Both the position numbers and the translations under genes were made by a program. Of a stretch of DNA of 64,000 nucleotides, positions 59,101 through 64,000 are shown piece after piece. The notes under the pieces were generated by a model, which was not told the DNA's origin, made no database searches, and was given only the letters and a program-made list of their open reading frames with translations. The stretch comes from Oscarella lobularis. Its lineage: Eukaryota > Porifera > Homoscleromorpha > Homosclerophorida > Oscarellidae. The stretch spans positions 2,356,001 through 2,420,000 of the forward strand of contig NC_089188.1 of the NCBI RefSeq assembly GCF_947507565.1, in the 5' to 3' direction. How positions within the stretch are numbered: the stretch's first letter is position 1; each line of letters starts with the position of its first letter.

Positions 59101-59517
59101 AGAAACGCGAAATTCGACGCGCCCACCGTACATTGTTGTCGACGTTTGGGCTTGGACTAAAAAAAGCTCCTATTGCGGTCGTAGCGACGGTGTAAAGACG
59201 ATCGCACTCACCGAACGGTTCTGAGTCTCCGTCATGGACACGTCGACTAACGCGAGTTGAGTGCCGTTGGCGTTTAGGTGTTCTTCGGCGAGACAGAGGC
59301 CTCGTAGTGCTGCATCGTGGACTTCGGGAGCTACTTGAACGATTATTTGATGCGGCGTTGAGCTGTCTAGTAAGGGGAGCGAATTCGTGGGGGAATGACG
59401 CGCTACGAGACGCCTACTTAGGATCTCTTGCGAGCAAAGGCGTCTTGATGCCGAAACAGTGTCGAATGCAAATGTTAGGATCAGAGAGGCTAAGGTGGTG
59501 GCAACGAGACGGTGCAT
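56119..59517 (-). CDS. GABA-B-like class C GPCR, copy 1, with C-terminal PDZ ligand
   Basis: Predicted family C receptor. The ATG at 59515-59517 gives a signal peptide (MHRLVATTLASLILTFAFD). The extracellular Venus-flytrap region spans about 57950-59400: ALRGLCLAEEHLNANG, NFAFLEHVIDEGAPSFALIT, SECDQAILGLF-type text, and ALLKLFDWSYAAIIVSKGD, as in GABA-B receptors. Seven hydrophobic spans follow, e.g. YFIGSVVILSFAILVSLLFI, VLIASAAILIYTAWILNG, and NPWYTFLGLGSALVFTIVFF with SLQFVLVTLTVVFMTLTSLL. The cytosolic part has IVEGLGKVRGTERKSMS and a short coiled coil (INKIKHQNQSMKDAIKMLIE), then NLSDVTVEMMRRQFVNVP. It ends ATRESTV, a class I PDZ-binding motif. The ligand is not predictable; many sponge GABA-B-like receptors bind other ligands. 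The next paralog starts 71 bp upstream. One intron holds a (TA)n run near 58557-58581. Confidence 0.88.
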
Positions 59518-59588
59518 TCTTCTCCAATTGCGTTCTTTGTCTTTGAAGTGCGCGCGCGCGCTATCCCACGCGTTGTAACTGTAATAAA

Positions 59589-62500
59589 TTAATTAGAGGA
59601 AACAGATATATTCTTAGAGTTCATTTCGTCTTCGTCTTCGAATTCGAGAACGATTGTTAGAGGCACGTCGATAAAATTCTGTCGCACTGTTTTCACTGTT
59701 TCTTCGCTCAAATTTCGCTGCATATGCAAATTTCAATTTAGTATCTATGACCCCCAACTAGCATGATAAGCTTACTTCTCTAATAAGCATTTCTATCACT
59801 TCTTTCATGTACATATTTTGACGCTTTAGCGCCGAAACTTTGGACGATTCCGCGATGCGATGCTCACTCATGGACATTCGTTCGATACCTCGAACCGTTC
59901 CCAAGCCTTCCACGTCCTTAGTCGCTCGAAAATAGACAGCGTAGATCTGCAAAGAAAATTCGATCAATGCAGATTTTAGAGGACTACTCGCGAGTGTCAA
60001 ACTTTTGGTGCAAATTCCAGAAGAAGCGTTATTGTTGCCATATAGATGACGCAAATTGACGTAATGATGTATATGACGTGTGTGGGAGTAAATATAAGAG
60101 CAATAAAAAAAGCAAGTAGAAATCCCTCCGTTGTGGTAAGACAAAAGATGGTGAAGTGAGGATTGTGGATGAACGGGATAGGCGTCGTGCGAGTATGCCA
60201 TACCACATAAAATCCATAGAACAACAGCATCCCATTAACCGCTCCACAAACGATAAGGTGAAGGTGAAAGCTGCCAGAATTGCAAATTCCAACGTTTAGT
60301 CCCTGAATAAAGAAGCCCAATATTATTAGCTAAGACCTCCCCTCCGTATATCTCACGTTTATTTGACGCATCGTTATGCTTATTGGATCAAGAAGAAACC
60401 AAGTGAGAGAACCAACAAGGTTAGTCAAACCCAAGACACAGACAAAAAGCACACCGCCTCGTTCTCTTGTCTATAAACCCCCCAATCCAATTCATACACA
60501 TAATGCCGTAGGGTAGGAGGCCTTACCAAGTTTCTCAGCGATGATGAGCGTCGGCGCAGACGTGCCGCTTGCTGTCCCTCCGTTATGAGACGAACTCGCA
60601 TACTTTTGACGAGTACAGTCGAGAAAAGAACGATGAAGCCCGTACTCGTGAGAATGAATCCAACCTAAAAAAAGATTCAACGGTGTTTGAGGAAGTCGAT
60701 TGTCGTTACCAGGCACAAATTGGCCATTGTGCTCTCGCCAAAATGAAATCTTCCTTCGAATCCCGAAATTATGCCACCAAGATACATCAAAAATGCTCCA
60801 AACGTCAAAAGAGTGTTTAGAATTGGGCCAGAGAGTTTAAAAATTCTACGAGTAAAGCGCCGTTCTGTATAGTTACATATATTTCCATACATTTACCCAC
60901 CTTTCGTTTCTGTACTTCAGATTGAATAGTAGAAAGAATCCATTCAAAAGAATTCCCAAAATGTAAACCGTTGTAAATCCGATAAATGGCGACAAAGACA
61001 ACATTTCCATGACAACGTTGCCATCGATCAAATCTTTAGGTCTTACTCCACCTACAAGCGGAAAGAGCCTCGAGGAAAAGCCGAGAGTAAGTGTAACGGT
61101 TTTCTCACCTATCCAAGGAACAATTTTGACTTCAGTCAAGTTGCCTTCTTTAGCGCTGAATTGGCAGAAAACTGTACTGCTCAAATTGGCTGCGGTTTAG
61201 ACCGCATGTGATTAAATTAAACGCATCTGCAAATAACTCTCTACCTGAATGATAGACAAGGTCAAGATGACCAAGAGGCTCACTAAAAGAAACGTCTCCC
61301 TAAGGACCGTGACGACTCTCCAATATCATTCAATGTAAGTATTTTCGCTGACCGTGACGCCAGAAAACGATAGCGACTTCTTCGCTACTTTTACGGCTAT
61401 TCTTTTGTGCTTCATTAGAGCCAGGGCCGTAACGGCATCATAAGAGTATCCAGCCAGACCTGAGTCGTCTGACCGCGCGTCCAACTCGTCTAAAACACTT
61501 CCTCGCGTCTATATAGTAAATCAAATGAACTCTTGGCAGCATACCCAATGTAATTTCTTACCCTTCCGGTAGCCAACAGCTCATCGACGTCACCTGCGTA
61601 GGGACGTAGTCGTAGACTTATTGAACCTTCAAGTGCACTAATGATTTCGCCCACAGAACAGTTTGTTTCTTCCATTGGCTGGCTTCCCGTCGTTTCGAGT
61701 TGTTTCCGGCGAATAAACTCGTCAAGGCCACTGGGAAGAATCCATACAAAGCCCGACTTTGAACCACGTGAATAAGCCTGTAAAAAATCATGATACTATT
61801 TCTTCTAAAGATGATGCAGTTACGTGACAAATGTGTCTCAATGCCGTTTTGACTCCTAGTAGGGTAAGAATAATAATTCGACGCCTGGATTCCTGCAAAT
61901 AGAAGTAGCCGGTTGTCAGAGTGCAAAATCGAACTTCTAAAACCTCAATTTTTGCAAAAACATTTTCTTCAGAGTCGGAGAATCGCAATGAAGATATGTT
62001 TCTACTTTGAAGCATCGCAACCAAATCAGCAGCGTCCTATTATTGTATGTCTCAAAGGACACTAAGTAGACTGATTACATCTCCTTACCGCATTCGATTC
62101 GATGTTCGTACGAACGACAACAATGACGCGAGTCCACAGGAAATGATTCATCAGAGCTGCGACCGCTTGATTATAGAGCTTCAGCGACGGTGCCACAGAC
62201 AAGTACGACTCCATGTCATCATAAGCGATAGGACGAAAAGGATAAATGTTCATCTAATAAATATTTAAAGGACGCCGTCGCCGCGAAACGCTTTGCTATC
62301 TCGTCTCACGTACGTAGGGTATGCCCCAATATTTGGCTGAAAGTCGAACGCACGGTGAATCGTCGTTGACGGCAATAATGCTCGACGGCGGAGGCGGCTC
62401 GAGTCGAGACAGTCTCGTCTTTAGAAACCAATAGTTCATCTCTCCCATGGAGATAGACAACTGAGCGTCGAGACGACGAATAATTTAAGTGTGAAGACAG

Positions 62501-62956
62501 AAAAGTGCCTGAGTAGCGATCTCACCTTATCAGCGGCGTCAGACGACGACGACGACGGCCCTAAACCGACGATTTCCGATCGATTATGTTCCCCCAACGA
62601 ATTGACATCGCGAACACCGAGACATAGGCCACGTAGCGCGTTATTCGACATTGAAGAATGGGTCTCAATGATCAACGTCGCCGCTGTTGTATTAATAGTC
62701 CCTGCCAGCGGCCAAAGAATGCGTGTATAGCGGAACTGGAACTCTTGAACGGCATGCACACTCACCTCGACTTTCTTCTCCGCGACAAAGGCTAGTTAGA
62801 CCCAATGTTGGCTCTTTATAGAAACGATATGATCAAGTCGCACGTACGCTTGTAACTGAGAGAGTTATATATACCTAGGCGACTAGAGAAGGCCATCAGG
62901 AGTAGACAGAAACGAAAGGATCGGTTGATACGATCGCACAAGCGATTCCTATTCAT
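59589..62956 (-). CDS. GABA-B-like class C GPCR, copy 2
   Basis: Tandem paralog of the receptor at 56119-59517. The ATG at 62954-62956 (MNRNRLCDRINRSFRF) splices near 62870/62795 to complete a signal peptide (CLLLMAFSSRLAFV). A GTGAGT site near 62765 probably starts a roughly 65-nt intron ending at GCAG, giving the flytrap domain from TINTTAATLIIETHSS and NNALRGLCLGVRDVNSLG. Seven spans follow, e.g. FTTVYILGILLNGFFLLFN, LSGPILNTLLTFGAFLMYLG and VNGMLLFYGFYVVWH, with ITSICVIYMATITLLLEFAP as the last. The cytosolic region aligns with copy 1: VEGLGTVRGIERMSMSEHRI, SALKRQNMYMKEVIEMLIRE, RNLSEETVKTVRQNFIDVP. The tail ends NISVSSN, with no PDZ ligand. Stop TAA at 59589-59591. As in GABA-B, the short coiled coil suggests dimerisation, possibly of the two copies. 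Confidence 0.87.
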
Positions 62957-63090
62957 GCTCGACCGGGCTACTAAGGTATAAGACTGAGCCACTTCCTGGA
63001 GCTGTACGCGTCCAGTAAGTGGATCTGTAAATAAACGAGGAAGCCGGAGAGCTGCTCGAGCAATGTCGTGTCTGTATATTAGGAAGGATC

Positions 63091-63096
63091 TTTATT
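63091..63096 (-). terminator. Poly(A) signal of the candidate small gene
   Basis: AATAAA on the minus strand, 30 nt after the later of the two possible stop codons (63126-63128). It supports transcription of this strand. Confidence 0.4.
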
Positions 63097-63125
63097 GAAA
63101 ACAATCTCTAAAAAATAATATTTAA

Positions 63126-63492
63126 TTAGTCTATGGAATTTGCTACTGTGTGAAGGCGAGAGACGCTCTTTTTCGTCTCGTCTTCGTCCCAGTGTAGCAA
63201 ATCGACATTACCATTGAACGTTCGAAAACCTCAAAGGGGGCCCCTCTTCGCTCTACTTTCTCTGGGACGCTACTTTAGTTCTCCTTACTTGTTGTAGCTC
63301 CAACGCCATTCGATGGATCGATCGAGTGCGTTTTCTTCGAACATCGCTGTCATTTGATCGTTCGTCGTCGATTTTCCGTCGCGAAAGGAGTTTGTTCGTG
63401 ATCCTTGTCCATTTTCGCCGATCTGCGCGCGACGAAACCAAGCAGAAGCCTTGCCACGGTTCGCCGTTCGCCACGAGGTCGTCGTCCGCCAT
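63126..63492 (-). CDS. Possible small two-exon gene, reading frame unresolved
   Basis: A strong donor (CAA|GTAAGG, intron starting at 63298) and an acceptor (TTTGAG|GT, exon from 63230) define a 68-nt intron. AATAAA on the minus strand at 63091-63096 follows. An ATG at 63490-63492 (MADDDLVANGEPWQGF) keeps an open frame into exon 2, ending at 63143-63145, about 97 codons, basic and Arg-rich. A competing frame in exon 2 reads FRTFNGNVDLLHWDEDETKK and ends SID stop at 63126-63128; it would need a phase-1 junction and a different exon 1. The second frame looks more protein-like, but I cannot connect it upstream without an extra intron. I recognise no family. Confidence 0.35.
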
Positions 63493-64000
63493 CTTGATAT
63501 AGGTGTGAGGTTTTGCGTAACGCAGGTGCTATTTTGCATCAGCCGCCCTAATTGCTGATCGAGCATTTTTAGCACCTCTATGTTTCGTACCAATCAGAGT
63601 CCTACTTGAGCCCCACGTGACTCCGAGGGACCAATGAGCGCGCTGGGCGGGGCTACGCTGTTCAAAAGCGACGCGCACACCGATTTTCCTTCAGTTGCGG
63701 CTGAGGGTGGATGCGTCGCGGTTCGCTGCGTCTCTTCCTTGATCGGACCGGCTCGGGGGAAGACAAAAGGCAAGTCTCGGGTTGTTGTTTCAGCGTGGCC
63801 CACGGATTAATCCCGTGCCGGAGCCCGTAGGCAGGGCGATGGGGGGCTTCGGCCTCGGTTTACGCACTGGGTAGAATGGTCGCCAATGTCTTATTGCTGC
63901 CAAACAAGTACGGCCCGCGCTAGGCTCGAGCGGGCACGACTGTACTGTATTTAGTTAAACACAAAGAAAGAACCGACAGAAAGCAGAAAAGAGATAGTGA

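Larger units (their letters stand above)
62957..64000. other. Window-end intergenic region
   Basis: Contains the upstream region of GABA-B-like copy 2 and the candidate small gene at 63126-63492. A CACGTG E-box lies at 63615-63620. The last 300 bp are GC-rich with a short frame from ATG 63875 (MVANVLLLPNK) ending at a possible donor, AA|GTACGG, near 63910; this could be a first exon of a gene beyond the window but is unsupported. Confidence 0.4.

Noticed and set aside
62740-62765. A 22-nt intron in GABA-B-like copy 2
   Set aside because: Too short to splice; either read-through or a roughly 65-nt intron using the same GTGAGT donor is more likely.
63594-63803. Minus-strand frame of about 69 codons
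   Set aside because: No ATG with context, no similarity, GC-rich composition that favours chance open frames.

Overview
This is eukaryotic animal DNA. The genes are split by many short introns (mostly about 45-70 nt, AT-rich, GT...AG), there is a Pol III type tRNA gene, and the gene set is metazoan: group I PAK, DOCK-D/zizimin, protrudin, Na,K-ATPase beta-type subunit, GABA-B-like class C receptors, RagA, TRIP12 and motile-cilium genes. Extreme compactness (about 23 protein genes in 64 kb, start-to-start or stop-to-start gaps often 45-200 bp), simple exon-intron structures and tandem metabotropic GABA-B-like receptors suggest a sponge with a small genome, most likely a homoscleromorph such as Oscarella or Corticium. 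That assignment is inference.

Layout. 1-3488 (+): 3' part of UGGT. 3481-5701 (-): AGFG-type Arf-GAP with a Q/G-rich NPF tail, tail-to-tail with UGGT and head-to-head with an ATPase beta subunit at 5962-7025 (+). 7026-9396: the only large intergenic stretch, with a diverged ~215 bp direct repeat, a short minisatellite and hairpins. 9397-21325 (-): four genes in one direction separated by only 82-136 bp: SAM/coiled-coil protein, RSPH10B, an SH2-WWE-PARP protein, and CCDC40. 21476-22728 (+): SLC35F3/4-like transporter. 22847-37168 (-): DOCK-D, IWS1, glycogenin and RagA, again tightly spaced. 37312-38439 (+): intronless protrudin. 38565-43215 (-): SPRYD7, intronless KCTD-TLDc, PAK. 43449-43520 (-): tRNA-Glu(UUC). 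43707-45469 (-): FBXO36 and SRP receptor beta. 45514-46720 (+): rhomboid RHBDL4. 46864-55907 (-): TRIP12 HECT ubiquitin ligase. 56119-62956 (-): two tandem GABA-B-like receptors. 62957-64000: a possible small gene and the window edge.

How they fit together. Several neighbours share a cellular theme. CCDC40 and RSPH10B are both axonemal and lie on one strand; RSPH10B has a near-perfect RFX X-box just upstream of its ATG. SRPRB and RHBDL4 are both ER-membrane proteins and diverge from only 44 bp. RagA and protrudin both act on the lysosome/late-endosome axis and diverge from 143 bp containing two CACGTG E-boxes.

The most unusual gene is the SH2-WWE-PARP fusion at 15330-17484, which would couple phosphotyrosine recognition to mono-ADP-ribosylation. 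Other items worth checking are two GC-AG introns in RagA, an intron acceptor with a C21 tract in DOCK, a foldback element inside an RSPH10B intron, and a class I PDZ ligand on only one of the two tandem GABA-B-like receptors. All exon models were read by eye; exact junctions and some termini remain provisional.
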